A DNA stretch of 64,000 bases from an uncultured Lachnospiraceae bacterium. GTDB taxonomy: Bacteria > Bacillota > Clostridia > Lachnospirales > Lachnospiraceae. The translations under genes were made by a program, and so were the position numbers. Location of the stretch: positions 1-64,000 of the forward strand of contig CAMNTM010000016.1 in NCBI GenBank assembly GCA_946558465.1, in the 5' to 3' direction. Below, one piece after another: positions 1 through 9,562 of the stretch (its first letter is position 1; every line of letters begins with the position of its first letter). Under the pieces are notes generated by a model that saw only the letters and a list, made by a program, of their open reading frames with translations, was not told the DNA's origin and searched no databases.

Positions 1-195
1 ATTCAATAAATCTTATGTCAGTTTTCTGAGTTTACACAAAACTTGAAACGGTCTCGGTTTCCAAAGATTTGTAATCAGCTCCTTCCCATCAATCGTCTTA
101 CATATTGTCAGCGTTCTCCTGTTTTTGCCGCTTAACCCTTTTGTTTCTATAACAAGTACTATAATGCGTCAAAATAAATATTAAAAATGCCTTTC

Positions 196-954
196 TTATT
201 TCTTTACTTCCGGAAATACAGTAATTTCAAAGCTGTTGCGGTCTCCCCGGTATCTTGCGAGGGAGTACTCAATAGGGCGGTCATAGGCATTATAGCCGAC
301 AGAAGAGAAGTGTTGAATCGGCTTTCCTTCTTTAATATTGAGATAGATTTCATCGTTTTTGTCGGCTTCTACAGCCTCTACGATACGTTTGACGCGGAAA
401 ACGGCTGTTTCAGTGCTTTGGTTTAAAATGCTGTACAGACGTTCTTTGGATAAATCATGTTCAAGCACGAAGGCACAGATACTGAAGGGAAGATATGTCT
501 CAATAGTTACGATAGGTTCTCCGTCGGCAAGTCGTTTGCGGTAAAGATAGATAACAGGGTCATTTTCTTTGAGCTTAAGATTTGTTGCTACGGCAGAGTC
601 AGCGCGTATCGTTTTTAAGTCCAGAACCTCGGTGCTTGGGGTCATACCGGCACGCATAATTTGGTCGTTGAAGCTTTCAAGCTTTTTGATAAAGTCCTGA
701 TTAATTTTCGGCTGTGCAATAAAGGTGCCTTTACTTTTTATGCGGTAGAGCCAGCCCTCCTGCACTAATTCAGTAATCGCCTGCCGCACGGTAGTACGGC
801 TGATAAGGAAAGCATCGCTGAATTCTTTTTCAGTTGGAATTATGCTTCCAACTTTATAATTGCCGGCCTTAATTTCCTCAAGAATCAGTGTTTTAAGCTG
901 AAAATAAAGAGGAATCGGTACAGATTTGTCGATTTTTTCAGTTTTTGTCAGCAT
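196..954 (-). CDS. GntR-family (HutC/UTRA) transcriptional regulator
   Basis: A cytoplasmic DNA-binding repressor or activator of the HutC subfamily. The N-terminal winged helix-turn-helix covers about residues 12-80 (PTEKEFSDAFLISRTTVRQA is the recognition region). The rest is a UTRA ligand domain ending in the usual RPIEYSLARYRGDRN block. At 252 aa it has the normal family length. The ATG is preceded by AGGAGG on the minus strand. It is transcribed divergently from a paralogous regulator across a very AT-rich spacer. No metabolic gene lies next to it on this side of the window edge, so the ligand cannot be guessed; UTRA domains usually bind sugar phosphates, amino sugars or amino-acid catabolites. 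The family is certain, the ligand unknown. Confidence 0.9.
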   Translation of the reverse strand: MLTKTEKIDKSVPIPLYFQLKTLILEEIKAGNYKVGSIIPTEKEFSDAFLISRTTVRQAITELVQEGWLYRIKSKGTFIAQPKINQDFIKKLESFNDQIMRAGMTPSTEVLDLKTIRADSAVATNLKLKENDPVIYLYRKRLADGEPIVTIETYLPFSICAFVLEHDLSKERLYSILNQSTETAVFRVKRIVEAVEADKNDEIYLNIKEGKPIQHFSSVGYNAYDRPIEYSLARYRGDRNSFEITVFPEVKK

Positions 955-1179
955 AAGTGTCCTCCTGTCAGTTATAAGATAATTGATTAATGTTATAATG
1001 TTATATCATATAATATAATATAATATATCATGGTAATGAAGGAACGTCAAGAAATACTGAGTACTCACGTAATATCTGCAGAACACAGCAATGGATAAGC
1101 ATCGGCAAATTTCACATTGAAAATTAGAAAAAAATAGAATATGATTATAGCAAACGGTGAAAGCAGAGAGGAAAAAGTT
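955..1179. promoter_or_regulatory. AT-rich spacer between divergent GntR genes
   Basis: This 225-bp spacer separates the starts of two paralogous GntR regulators and must hold both promoters. Positions about 974-1030 are almost pure A/T with repeated TATAA/TATAT units and self-complementary stretches such as ATATCATATAATATAAT. I see no coding frame. Operators for one or both regulators are expected here, but no single palindrome stands out from the AT background. Confidence 0.5.
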
Positions 1180-1926
1180 ATGAGTCCATTTTTAGACGAG
1201 ACGATAGATAAGAATGTGCCGGTACCTATGTACTATCAGCTGAAAAAAATGATTCAGAATATGATAAAGGATGGAAGACTTAAGCCGGGTGATATGCTGC
1301 CGACGGAGATGGAACTTAGTGATATGTTTTCCATCAGCCGGACAACTACAAGACAGGCAATTATGGAATTAGTTATGGAGGGAGCACTCTATAGGGTGAA
1401 GAGTAAGGGAACATTTGTGGCGGAAAACCGGGTAGTTCAGGATTTTACAAATGTTATCCGGGCATCACACAATCTGCTGGAGGCTCAGAATGTGAAGACA
1501 ACTACAAAGGTTCTTGAACTCCATATTATAAAATCAGATGTGCATGTAGGTAATATGCTCGGCCTTAAGCCAGGCTCAGAAGTAGTGCATTTGAAAAGAT
1601 TAAGATTCGTAAATCAGGAACCGAATGTGCTGGCGGATGCTTATCTGCCGATGGATTGTAAAGAGATGCTTGAAACCGATATGGAAAGGACAGGGCTGTA
1701 TCAGTTTCTGGACAGCAGACAGGAGACGATGCCGGTATATGCGGTACGTAATCTGGAAGCGGTATCTGCCGAAGGTGGAGACGCAGAGCTTTTAGGTATA
1801 GAAAAAGGAGCTCCAATACAGCTGACTACCTCTGTGACGTATACAAAGGATGAGAGACCAATAGAATATTCAATTGCCAGATTCCGCGGAGACAGAAATG
1901 TATTTCGATGTGAAATAAGAATATAA
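1180..1926 (+). CDS. GntR-family (HutC/UTRA) transcriptional regulator, paralogue of the divergent gene
   Basis: A 248-aa HutC-subfamily regulator with an N-terminal winged helix (about residues 12-80, PTEMELSDMFSISRTTTRQA) and a C-terminal UTRA domain. I prefer the ATG at 1180: it follows AGAGAGGA at good spacing, while the in-frame ATG at 1141 has no ribosome binding site and adds 13 atypical residues. It is clearly paralogous to the divergent regulator, sharing the N-terminal DK-VP-P-Y-QLK pattern, the KSKGTF turn and the C-terminal RPIEYS-AR-RGDRN block, so the pair probably arose by duplication. The ligand is unknown. It is followed by the promoter region of rho, so it is probably its own transcription unit. 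Confidence 0.9.
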   Translation: MSPFLDETIDKNVPVPMYYQLKKMIQNMIKDGRLKPGDMLPTEMELSDMFSISRTTTRQAIMELVMEGALYRVKSKGTFVAENRVVQDFTNVIRASHNLLEAQNVKTTTKVLELHIIKSDVHVGNMLGLKPGSEVVHLKRLRFVNQEPNVLADAYLPMDCKEMLETDMERTGLYQFLDSRQETMPVYAVRNLEAVSAEGGDAELLGIEKGAPIQLTTSVTYTKDERPIEYSIARFRGDRNVFRCEIRI

Positions 1927-1931
1927 AGGAC

Positions 1932-1960
1932 TTTAAAAAAAAAATATTTTGTAGTATAAT
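1932..1960 (+). promoter_or_regulatory. Probable rho promoter
   Basis: A perfect -10 box TATAAT lies at 1955-1960, about 95 bp before the rho start. The -35 at 17-bp spacing is weak (TTTAAA, 1932-1937). The long leader before rho would suit the autoregulation known for rho in other bacteria, but I see no clear attenuator in it. Confidence 0.45.
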
Positions 1961-2054
1961 GGCAATATGGTTCAGATAAGTCGATTCAGACTGAAATTCC
2001 CTGGAAGACAGATGATGGAAATGGCAGATAGTGAATGTGAAAGGACAGTTAAAT

Positions 2055-3407
2055 ATGATGAGAGAAAAGTATGAAACCTTGCCGCTTGCGACATTAAAGG
2101 ATTTGGCTAAGGCAAGAGGAATGAAAGGAATTTCTGCGATGAAGAAGGCAGAAGTCATCGAAGCCATGTTAAAGGAAGATGAAAAAGAACAGAAGAAAGA
2201 GATGAAGGAATCAAAAGAAGCTGTAAAGGAGATGTCTGCAAATACCGGTGATAAGGAGATGCATGATATAGATAAGCTGGACAGTGGAATGACTGCGAAT
2301 GGAATTCTTGAGGTCATGCCGGATGGATATGGTTTTATCCGCAGTGAGAATTATCTGCCGGGGGATAATGATGTGTATGTGTCTCCGTCGCAGATCCGCA
2401 GATTCAATTTAAAGACCGGGGATATTCTGGAGGGGCACACCAGGATTAAGACACAGCAGGAGAAATTCAGTGCTCTTCTTTATTTGACGAAGATTAACGG
2501 TATTGATCCTTTGATAGCGATGAGAAGAACGAATTTTGAAGACCTTACGCCTATTTTCCCCAATGAGAGGCTTAGACTTGAATGCGGAAGGACAAGTACT
2601 GCGATGAGGATTATGGACCTGCTTTCACCAATCGGAAAGGGTCAGCGCGGAATGATTGTGTCACCCCCAAAGGCGGGTAAGACGACTCTTTTGAAACAGG
2701 TTGCGTTATCTGTACAGCAGAACAATCCGGAAATACATCTTTTGATACTGCTGATTGACGAGCGTCCTGAGGAGGTTACGGATATTAAGGAGACGATAGA
2801 GGGAGATAATGTGGAGGTTATCTATTCTACATTTGATGAGCTTCCTGAGCATCATAAGCGTGTGTCGGAGATGGTGATAGAAAGAGCTAAACGTCTGGTT
2901 GAACATAAGAAGGATGTTATGATTCTTCTTGACAGTATTACAAGACTTGCAAGGGCCTATAACCTGACCGTGCCTCCGTCAGGAAGAACTCTCTCCGGAG
3001 GTCTTGACCCGGCGGCGCTTCACATGCCGAAGCGTTTCTTTGGCGCAGCGAGAAATATGCGGGGAGGCGGGAGTCTTACGATTCTTGCAACAGCGCTGGT
3101 AGATACGGGAAGCAAGATGGATGATGTCATCTATGAGGAATTTAAGGGTACCGGCAATATGGAGCTTGTACTGGATAGAAAGCTGTCCGAAAAGAGAGTG
3201 TTCCCTGCAATCGACATTCCTAAATCCGGTACAAGACGTGAGGACCTTCTGCTTGGGCGTGAAGAACAGGAGGCAGTAGATACTATGAGACGTGCTCTTA
3301 ATGGTATGCGTGCAGACGAGGCAGTAGACAACATATTGAATATGTTCTCAAGGACAAGGAATAATGCAGAATTTATTCAGACGGTAAAAAAGACAAAATT
3401 AATCTAG
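2055..3407 (+). CDS. rho: Transcription termination factor Rho
   Basis: A hexameric RNA-dependent ATPase helicase that ends transcription at unstructured C-rich RNA. About 450 aa from the ATG at 2055, which follows AAGGA; a GTG at 2031 is in frame but lacks a good ribosome binding site. Order of domains: an N-terminal Rho_N helical region ([26 protein letters not shown]); a charged Lys/Glu linker typical of Firmicute Rho; the cold-shock-like RNA-binding domain with [14 protein letters not shown]; and the RecA-type ATPase with Walker A PPKAGKTT and Walker [14 protein letters not shown]. The downstream neighbour rpmE has its own promoter starting at the rho stop codon. Confidence 0.98.
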   Translation: MMREKYETLPLATLKDLAKARGMKGISAMKKAEVIEAMLKEDEKEQKKEMKESKEAVKEMSANTGDKEMHDIDKLDSGMTANGILEVMPDGYGFIRSENYLPGDNDVYVSPSQIRRFNLKTGDILEGHTRIKTQQEKFSALLYLTKINGIDPLIAMRRTNFEDLTPIFPNERLRLECGRTSTAMRIMDLLSPIGKGQRGMIVSPPKAGKTTLLKQVALSVQQNNPEIHLLILLIDERPEEVTDIKETIEGDNVEVIYSTFDELPEHHKRVSEMVIERAKRLVEHKKDVMILLDSITRLARAYNLTVPPSGRTLSGGLDPAALHMPKRFFGAARNMRGGGSLTILATALVDTGSKMDDVIYEEFKGTGNMELVLDRKLSEKRVFPAIDIPKSGTRREDLLLGREEQEAVDTMRRALNGMRADEAVDNILNMFSRTRNNAEFIQTVKKTKLI

Positions 3408-3433
3408 ACAATAAGTGGATTTTGTGGTATAAT
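3405..3433 (+). promoter_or_regulatory. rpmE promoter overlapping the rho stop codon
   Basis: TAGACA (3405-3410), a 17-bp spacer and a perfect TATAAT (3428-3433) form a strong SigA-type promoter. The first three bases of the -35 box are the TAG stop codon of rho. It lies about 70 bp before the rpmE start codon. Confidence 0.8.
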
Positions 3434-3503
3434 AACAAAGCTGTTTAGAAAACGAATGTTAATCGCATATAGCGGTAAGTTTGATAAAGAAGAGGTGAAA
3501 ATC

Positions 3504-3707
3504 ATGAAAGAAGGAATCCATCCAGTATATCATCAGGCAACTGTAACCTGTAACTGTGGTAATACATTTGTGACAGGTTCTACAAAGGAAGACATTCACG
3601 TGGAAATCTGCTCCAAATGTCATCCGTTCTATACAGGACAGCAGAAGGCAGCACAGGCAAGAGGCCGTGTTGACAAGTTCAATAAGAAGTACGGAATGGG
3701 AAAATAA
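3504..3707 (+). CDS. rpmE: 50S ribosomal protein L31
   Basis: A large-subunit ribosomal protein that bridges to the 30S head. It is 67 aa from the ATG at 3504, which follows AGAGGTGA; the longer in-frame start at 3456 lies between the promoter and the ribosome binding site region and adds sequence not found in L31. The zinc-binding form is evident: Cys16, Cys18, Cys36 and Cys39 (CNCG and CSKCHPF). The conserved C-terminal block with [10 protein letters not shown] is present. Genomes that carry this Zn form often also carry a Zn-free paralogue used under zinc starvation, which is not seen here. It has its own promoter and is followed by an intrinsic terminator. Confidence 0.97.
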   Translation: MKEGIHPVYHQATVTCNCGNTFVTGSTKEDIHVEICSKCHPFYTGQQKAAQARGRVDKFNKKYGMGK

Positions 3708-3720
3708 GCTTGCAGGCGCT

Positions 3721-3750
3721 GGGTTGAGGTTTTTGAAATCTCAACCCTTT
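3721..3750 (+). terminator. Rho-independent terminator after rpmE
   Basis: GGGTTGAG (3721-3728) pairs perfectly with CTCAACCC (3740-3747) across an 11-nt loop and is followed by TTT and further T-rich sequence. It lies 14 bp after the rpmE stop. Confidence 0.85.
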
Positions 3751-3779
3751 TACATTAGCTTGTGTGTAGAGGAGTATTT

Positions 3780-4715
3780 ATGAAATCATCAAATATCGGG
3801 GGCCAGGCGGTTCTGGAAGGAATTATGATGCGGCATGGAGATGAATATGCCGTGGCAGTCAGAAAGCCTGACGGCGAGATTATTGTACAAAAGGAATATT
3901 ATAAGAGTATTATCAAATGGAAAAGTCTGACCAGGCTTCCGTTTATCAGAGGAGTGTTTAATTTTATAGATTCTATGGTTCTGGGCATTAAGACACTGAC
4001 ATACTCTGCAGAGTTTTTCGAGGAGGAAGAGGAGGAGCAGTCTTTGACAGAAGCAGAAGCTTCTAAAAAAGAGAAGCAGGAAAAGGCAGTGATGGCAGGA
4101 ACGGTTGCGTTTTCTGTTATAGTAGCAGTAGCAGTTTTTATGGTTCTGCCTTATTTTCTCTCCTCGCTTTTAAAGCCCGTAATAACTTCCTATTCTATAA
4201 GAACGGTAGTTGAAGGCGGAGTAAGAATCGGTATTTTTATATTATATGTGCTTTTGATATCAAGGATGAAGGATATACAGCGTACCTTTATGTATCACGG
4301 TGCAGAACATAAGTGTATTAACTGTATTGAGCATGGACTGCCGCTTACGGTAGAAAATGTTCGGGGAAGCTCCAGACAGCATAAACGATGCGGAACAAGC
4401 TTTTTATTTTTTGTTCTGGCAATCAGTATTGTCCTGCTGCTTTTGATTCATGTAGATTCTCCGGTCATGCGTGTCGTTGTGCGGATTGCGCTCCTGCCGG
4501 TAATTGCAGGGATTTCCTATGAGGTGCTTAAGCTTGCCGGGAGAAGTGATAATGTACTGGTCAATTTTCTAAGCAAACCGGGACTTGGGGTGCAGAGACT
4601 GACGACAAAGGAACCGGACGACAGCATGATAGAGGTGGCGATTCAGGCAGTGGAGGCAGTATTCGATTGGAGAGCTTATGAGGCAGAGAACTTTAACACT
4701 GCAGCAGATATATAG
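3780..4715 (+). CDS. DUF1385 (YqhQ-like) membrane protein
   Basis: An integral membrane protein of the DUF1385 family, whose biochemical role is not established. About 311 aa from the ATG at 3780, which follows AGAGGAG; the GTG at 3762 is in frame but would put the ribosome binding site inside the gene. The family start (IGGQAVLEGIMMRHGD) and the family motif YHGAEHKCINCIEHG are both present. An acidic stretch (about residues 75-100) precedes four hydrophobic segments (about 110-138, 148-170, 205-228, 235-255). It commonly sits just upstream of prmC-prfA in Clostridia, and its 3' end overlaps prmC by 38 bp here, so the two are probably translated together. Confidence 0.92.
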   Translation: MKSSNIGGQAVLEGIMMRHGDEYAVAVRKPDGEIIVQKEYYKSIIKWKSLTRLPFIRGVFNFIDSMVLGIKTLTYSAEFFEEEEEEQSLTEAEASKKEKQEKAVMAGTVAFSVIVAVAVFMVLPYFLSSLLKPVITSYSIRTVVEGGVRIGIFILYVLLISRMKDIQRTFMYHGAEHKCINCIEHGLPLTVENVRGSSRQHKRCGTSFLFFVLAISIVLLLLIHVDSPVMRVVVRIALLPVIAGISYEVLKLAGRSDNVLVNFLSKPGLGVQRLTTKEPDDSMIEVAIQAVEAVFDWRAYEAENFNTAADI

Positions 4716-5547
4716 AGAAGGAACAGAGGCGCTTAAAAAAGCGGGGATTCAGGAAGCAGCAGTCGATGCGTGGCTGCTTCTTTCCTATGTGACCGGGTTT
4801 GATAAGGCGGCTTACTATGGGAATCCGGGCGCAGAGATGACAGAGGAGGCAGAACAGCGGTACCAGGTCTGTATTAACAGAAGGAGACGGCGGATTCCGC
4901 TTCAGCATATTACCGGAGAACAGGAATTTATGGGTTACAGCTTCCTGGTAAATGAACATGTGCTGATTCCGAGACAGGATACAGAGACGCTTGTGGAAGA
5001 GGCACTGAAATATTTACAGCCGGGATGCCGGATTTTAGATTTGTGTACAGGCTCCGGCTGTATTATATTAAGCCTCCTTAAAATAGGAGGAGAGCGGTTA
5101 AAAATCAAAGAGCTGTCCGGTGAAGGGACGGATATTTCCGGAGATGCTTTAAAAACAGCAGTTAAAAATGCCAGGAGACTTACAGTTAAGGCAGATTTCT
5201 TCCGGGGAGACCTCTTTGAGAACGCCGAAGGGACGTATGATATGATTGTGTCCAATCCACCGTATATTCCGACAAGAGTTATCGAGGGACTGCAGGATGA
5301 GGTGAGGCTTTATGACCCGTATATCGCATTGGATGGAAAAGAAGACGGGCTGCATTTTTACCGGAGAATTACAGCAGACAGTGTACATTATTGTAAACCG
5401 GGTTCACGTCTTCTGTTTGAGATTGGAAGTGAGCAGGGAAAAGAGGTATCTGCACTTATGGAAAAGGCAGGCTACCGGGAAATCTGTGTGAAAAAGGATT
5501 TAACAGGTCTTGACCGGGTTGTCAGCGGTGTGTACAATGGAGAATAG
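4678..5547 (+). CDS. prmC: Release factor glutamine methyltransferase PrmC (HemK)
   Basis: An S-adenosylmethionine-dependent enzyme that N5-methylates the Gln of the GGQ motif in peptide-chain release factors. 289 aa, normal length. The N-terminal helical domain (residues 1-75) binds the release factor. The Rossmann methyltransferase domain follows, with an [16 protein letters not shown] motif around residue 120 and the catalytic NPPY (SNPPYIP) near residue 190 that positions the Gln amide. It overlaps the DUF1385 gene by 38 bp and is followed after 20 bp by its substrate gene prfA, the usual pairing. The start has only a modest GGAGAG ribosome binding site, which fits coupled translation from the upstream gene. 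Confidence 0.96.
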   Translation: MRQRTLTLQQIYREGTEALKKAGIQEAAVDAWLLLSYVTGFDKAAYYGNPGAEMTEEAEQRYQVCINRRRRRIPLQHITGEQEFMGYSFLVNEHVLIPRQDTETLVEEALKYLQPGCRILDLCTGSGCIILSLLKIGGERLKIKELSGEGTDISGDALKTAVKNARRLTVKADFFRGDLFENAEGTYDMIVSNPPYIPTRVIEGLQDEVRLYDPYIALDGKEDGLHFYRRITADSVHYCKPGSRLLFEIGSEQGKEVSALMEKAGYREICVKKDLTGLDRVVSGVYNGE

Positions 5548-5567
5548 AGATAAGAGGAGGAAATATT

Positions 5568-6638
5568 ATGTTTGACAGATTAGAGGATCTGCTCATTCGT
5601 CTGGAAGAGATTTTGAGCGAGCTGCAGGAGCCGGATGTGGCAAGTGATCAGAATCGGTTTCGGAAGCTTATGAAGGAGCAGAATGATTTGACTCCTATCG
5701 TGGAAGCATATAAGGAATATAAGACATGTAAGCAGAACATAGACGACAGTCTTCAGATACTGGAAGAGGAATCAGATGAGGAGCTGAGGGAGCTTGCAAA
5801 GGAAGAGCTAAATATTTCGAAGGAGAGGATGGAGGAACTGGAGCATGATCTGAAGATTCTGCTTCTCCCGAAGGACCCGAACGATGATAAGAATGTTATT
5901 GTTGAGATTCGTGCCGGTGCAGGTGGAGACGAGGCAGCGCTTTTTGCGGCAGAGATTTATCGGATGTACCTTCATTATGCAGAAAGTAAGCGCTGGAAGA
6001 TAGAGCTTGTGGAGTGTGAGGAGATCGGAATCGGCGGAATGAAGAATGTTACCTTCATGATTAACGGAAATGGAGCATATTCCGTTATGAAATATGAGTC
6101 TGGTGTCCACCGTGTTCAGCGTGTGCCTGAAACAGAGTCCGGAGGACGTATTCATACTTCTACGATTACAGTAGCAGTAATTCCGGAAGCAGAGGAAGTG
6201 GATGTGGTCATTGATGAGAAGGATATCCGTATCGATGTGATGCGTGCGTCAGGAAACGGCGGCCAGTGTGTCAACACCACAGACTCTGCGGTGCGGCTTA
6301 CTCATTATCCTACCGGGATTGTTATTTACAGCCAGACAGAGAAGTCTCAGCTTCAGAATAAAGAAAAGGCGTTTGCGCTTCTGCGTGCAAAGCTCTACGA
6401 TCTGGAATGCCAGAAAAGGCAGGATGCAGAGTCCGAGGCGAGAAAAAGCCAGATAGGTACCGGAGACCGCTCTGAAAAGATTCGTACTTATAATTTCCCC
6501 CAGGGGCGTGTGACCGATCATCGTATCGGGCTTACGCTTTACAAGCTGGATAAGATTATGAATGGAGATATTCAGGAGATTATTGATGCATGTATTGCTG
6601 CGGACCAGGCGGCAAAGCTTGCCAATATGAATGAATAA
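5568..6638 (+). CDS. prfA: Peptide chain release factor 1
   Basis: Recognises UAA and UAG in the ribosomal A site and triggers peptidyl-tRNA hydrolysis. 356 aa. The peptide anticodon of RF1 (P-x-T) is PET at residues 187-189 inside [14 protein letters not shown], and the catalytic GGQ is at 231-233 ([17 protein letters not shown]). The PxT tripeptide separates it from RF2 (SPF). It follows AGGAGG and lies directly after prmC, whose product methylates Gln233. An intrinsic terminator follows, closing the operon. Confidence 0.98.
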   Translation: MFDRLEDLLIRLEEILSELQEPDVASDQNRFRKLMKEQNDLTPIVEAYKEYKTCKQNIDDSLQILEEESDEELRELAKEELNISKERMEELEHDLKILLLPKDPNDDKNVIVEIRAGAGGDEAALFAAEIYRMYLHYAESKRWKIELVECEEIGIGGMKNVTFMINGNGAYSVMKYESGVHRVQRVPETESGGRIHTSTITVAVIPEAEEVDVVIDEKDIRIDVMRASGNGGQCVNTTDSAVRLTHYPTGIVIYSQTEKSQLQNKEKAFALLRAKLYDLECQKRQDAESEARKSQIGTGDRSEKIRTYNFPQGRVTDHRIGLTLYKLDKIMNGDIQEIIDACIAADQAAKLANMNE

Positions 6639-6660
6639 AATGTGGCAGAATTGAATTCTG

Positions 6661-6693
6661 AGGCCTCCGGGAGTTTTTCCGAGGCCTTATTTT
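6661..6693 (+). terminator. Rho-independent terminator after prfA
   Basis: AGGCCTC (6661-6667) pairs with GAGGCCT (6681-6687), extended by CGG/CCG inside, followed by TATTTTG. Confidence 0.85.
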
Positions 6694-6740
6694 GTACGTC
6701 CGGCAGACATATGACCTAATATTAAGTCAGGAGTGAGATT

Positions 6741-8477
6741 ATGAAGGAAAAACTGAAAAAATTATTTGCTTATTATACACCTTATAAAGGCTTGTTTTAC
6801 AGTGATATGTTTTTTGCCGTCCTGGGAGCGGCGGTAACACTTATCATTCCGCTGATTGTCCGGTATATTACAAATGAAGTAGTGTATTTTAGTGCAGATA
6901 AAGCAAAACATGCGATTGCTGTACTTGGGCTGGTGCTGGCAGGACTGGTGGTTTTGGAGGTGTTCTGCAACTTTTACATAGCGTATTTCGGGCATATCAT
7001 GGGGGCTAAGATGGAGGCAGATATGCGCAGAGATATTTTCGGACATTATCAGAAGCTTACCTTTGCATTTTATGATAATCAGAAGGTAGGGCATCTGCTT
7101 TCCAGAATTACAAGTGATTTGTTTGACATCAGCGAGCTTTTACATCATGGACCTGAAGACTTGGTTATTTCCATTATTAAGATATCCGGTTCCTTTATTA
7201 TACTGCTTATGGTAAATGTAAGACTTGCGTTTACAGCCTTTGCTTTTATTCCGGTGATGATTCTTTTTGCGTTGTATTACAATGGGAAGATGAAACGTGC
7301 TTTTAAAAGGAACCGCGAGAAGATAGCAGATATCAACAGTCAGATCGAGGATAGTCTGGCAGGAATCCGAGTAGTAAAATCCTTTGCAAACGAAAAAGAG
7401 GAGATGAAAAAGTTCAAAGCGGGGAATGATAATTTTGTAGCGGCAAAAAAGGTCAGTTACAAATATATGGGTATCTACAACTCAGGACTTGGAGCGATGA
7501 CCACATTAATTACAGTAGGAGTTCTGATTGCAGGTGTGGAGATGATGCTGACAGGTTCGGTTGCACTTACAGATTTGATTACGTTTCTTTTGTATATCGC
7601 AAATTTTACGGACCCGGTAAAAAAACTAGTGAGTTTCACCGAGCAGTTCCAAAACGGTTATTCTGGATTTGAGCGTTTTCTGGAGATTCTGTCTATTGCA
7701 CCGGATATTGCAGATAGACCGGATGCCGTTTCGGTAAAAGAGGTGAAGGGTGATATCGAATTTCAGGATGTTTCTTTCCAGTATGAGGATCAGACAGAGA
7801 AGGTTCTGAACCACATTAATCTGAAGGTGAAGGCCGGTGAATATATGGCGCTGGTGGGTCCGTCTGGTGTGGGAAAAACGACACTGTGCAGTCTGATTCC
7901 TAGATTTTACGAGGTTTCTCAGGGAGCGATACGGATTGATGGATTGGATATACGAGACATGAAGCTTGATGAGCTGCGGAATTATGTCGGCATCGTCCAG
8001 CAGGATGTCTATCTGTTTGCAGGTACGATTATGGATAATATCCGTTACGGGAAGCCGGAGGCTACAGATGAAGAGGTAGTAAGGGCAGCGAAATGTGCCA
8101 ATGCTCATGAGTTCATCATGAGCTTCCCGGAAGGCTATGACACGGATATCGGCCAGCGGGGCGTAAAGCTTTCAGGAGGCCAGAAGCAAAGACTTTCCAT
8201 AGCCAGGGTATTTCTAAAAAATCCGCCGATTCTCATCTTCGATGAGGCTACTTCGGCGCTTGATAATGAAAGCGAAAAGGTTGTGCAGAAATCACTGGAA
8301 AATCTTGCAAAGAACAGAACCACCTTTGTTATCGCACACAGACTGACTACGATTCGAAATGCCGGCAGGATATTGGTGCTTACGGAAGAGGGTATTGCAG
8401 AACAGGGAAGCCACAAAGAGCTGATGGCCAAAAAAGGAATCTATGAGTCACTGTATAACACAAACTTTGAGTCATAA
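6741..8477 (+). CDS. ABC exporter, fused permease-ATPase half-transporter
   Basis: An MsbA/BmrA-type half-transporter, working as a dimer in the cytoplasmic membrane. 578 aa: an ABC transmembrane type-1 domain with six helices (about residues 15-310), then one nucleotide-binding domain (about 335-575). Visible motifs are Walker A GPSGVGKTT, Q-loop VGIVQQD, signature LSGGQKQRLSIARVF, Walker B ILIFDEAT and H-loop IAHRLTTI. The substrate could be a drug, lipid or peptide; nothing nearby narrows it. It stands alone between a terminator and a separate promoter, with its own GGAGTGAG ribosome binding site. No leader-peptidase domain is present, so a bacteriocin exporter is less likely. Confidence 0.93.
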   Translation: MKEKLKKLFAYYTPYKGLFYSDMFFAVLGAAVTLIIPLIVRYITNEVVYFSADKAKHAIAVLGLVLAGLVVLEVFCNFYIAYFGHIMGAKMEADMRRDIFGHYQKLTFAFYDNQKVGHLLSRITSDLFDISELLHHGPEDLVISIIKISGSFIILLMVNVRLAFTAFAFIPVMILFALYYNGKMKRAFKRNREKIADINSQIEDSLAGIRVVKSFANEKEEMKKFKAGNDNFVAAKKVSYKYMGIYNSGLGAMTTLITVGVLIAGVEMMLTGSVALTDLITFLLYIANFTDPVKKLVSFTEQFQNGYSGFERFLEILSIAPDIADRPDAVSVKEVKGDIEFQDVSFQYEDQTEKVLNHINLKVKAGEYMALVGPSGVGKTTLCSLIPRFYEVSQGAIRIDGLDIRDMKLDELRNYVGIVQQDVYLFAGTIMDNIRYGKPEATDEEVVRAAKCANAHEFIMSFPEGYDTDIGQRGVKLSGGQKQRLSIARVFLKNPPILIFDEATSALDNESEKVVQKSLENLAKNRTTFVIAHRLTTIRNAGRILVLTEEGIAEQGSHKELMAKKGIYESLYNTNFES

Positions 8478-8527
8478 GCCGCCATTCATTCATCATCGGC
8501 AGAGTGAATGTCCTGCTGCAAGTACTC

Positions 8528-8557
8528 TTGTAAACGTCTAAAGTTATGTGCTATACT
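8528..8557 (+). promoter_or_regulatory. Promoter upstream of the DUF2156 gene
   Basis: TTGTAA (8528-8533), 18-bp spacer, TATACT (8552-8557). About 95 bp of leader follow, with a small self-complementary GGAGAACGTCTCC and a GTCCG/CGGAC hairpin whose role is unclear. Confidence 0.5.
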
Positions 8558-8650
8558 CAACAAGTGATTGATACTGAAGGAGAACGTCTCCGGTCCGAAT
8601 AAAAAGCGGACAAAAGGATAAAAGAATGAAAAGAAGGTCGAGATAATTTT

Positions 8651-9556
8651 ATGGAAGAAAGTCAATTTAAACGGGCTGAATTAGAGGATAAACAAATTAT
8701 AGAAAAATATTTTGCTCATCATACGAGCAGGAGCTGTGAAAGAACTTTTGTGAATGTTTTTTTGTGGTCCAGGCAGTATCCGGTAAAGTGGGCGGTGATT
8801 GAAGGAGCGCTTGTATTTAAAAGTGAAGATGAGACACATGTCTCCTACGCCTTTCCGGCCGGGGAGGATGAGTGTGTAAAAAAAGCGCTGGAGGAGATGA
8901 AGACCTACAGTGTAGACCGCGGGTATCCGTTTCAGATGTATAATGTGACACCGGCGGATTTTGACAGGCTAGAGAGCTGGTATCCGGGGAGATTCCAGAT
9001 TGAGTATGTCCGAGATGATGCGGATTATATTTATGAGTCAGAGAAATTGGCTTCTCTAGCGGGAAAGAAGCTTCACGGAAAGAGAAATCATATCAACAAG
9101 TTTAAAGCTTCCTATGAAAACCGTTGGAGCTATGAGGCTCTCACGGAGAATAATCTTGAGGAATGCTTCCAGATGGCGCTTTGCTGGAGAAATGAAAACG
9201 GATGTGAGGATGATCCGGCTAAAAATGCAGAAATGTGTGTGGCCCTGAATGCACTGAGGCTTTTTAAGGAGCTTGAAATGAGAGGGGGAATCCTTAGAGT
9301 AGATGGAGAGATTGCAGCGTTTACAATTGGTGAGCCTGTCTGCGCAGATACCTTTGTCGTTCATATTGAAAAGGCATTTGCAGAGATACAGGGAGCCTAT
9401 CCGATGATTAACCAGCAGTTTGTCGAGCATGAATGTATGGACTACCCGTATATTAACCGGGAGGATGATGCCGGAGTCGAGGGACTTAGAAAGGCCAAGC
9501 TTTCCTATCGCCCGGTATTTCTGGTAGAGAAAGGAAATGTTACTGAAAAGGAGTGA
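8651..9556 (+). CDS. DUF2156 (phosphatidylglycerol lysyltransferase C-terminal-like) protein
   Basis: A 301-aa soluble protein of the DUF2156 family. The fold is a tandem GNAT-like acyltransferase related to the catalytic part of MprF and to peptidoglycan Fem transferases. Sequence support is the central motif LHGKRNHINKFKASYENRW (about residues 140-160) and the C-terminal NREDDAGVEGLRKAKLSYRPVF block. Unlike MprF there is no membrane domain, so it is probably cytosolic; whether it aminoacylates a lipid or something else is unknown. It begins a run of closely spaced genes: the next aminotransferase starts 7 bp after its stop, so the two are probably co-transcribed from the promoter at 8528-8557. 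Confidence 0.85.
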   Translation: MEESQFKRAELEDKQIIEKYFAHHTSRSCERTFVNVFLWSRQYPVKWAVIEGALVFKSEDETHVSYAFPAGEDECVKKALEEMKTYSVDRGYPFQMYNVTPADFDRLESWYPGRFQIEYVRDDADYIYESEKLASLAGKKLHGKRNHINKFKASYENRWSYEALTENNLEECFQMALCWRNENGCEDDPAKNAEMCVALNALRLFKELEMRGGILRVDGEIAAFTIGEPVCADTFVVHIEKAFAEIQGAYPMINQQFVEHECMDYPYINREDDAGVEGLRKAKLSYRPVFLVEKGNVTEKE

Positions 9557-9562
9557 AGAAAA

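Noticed and set aside
8485-8512. Hairpin after the ABC exporter gene (CATTCATTC with GAGTGAATG)
   Set aside because: Stem is weak and no T-tract follows, so I did not call a terminator.
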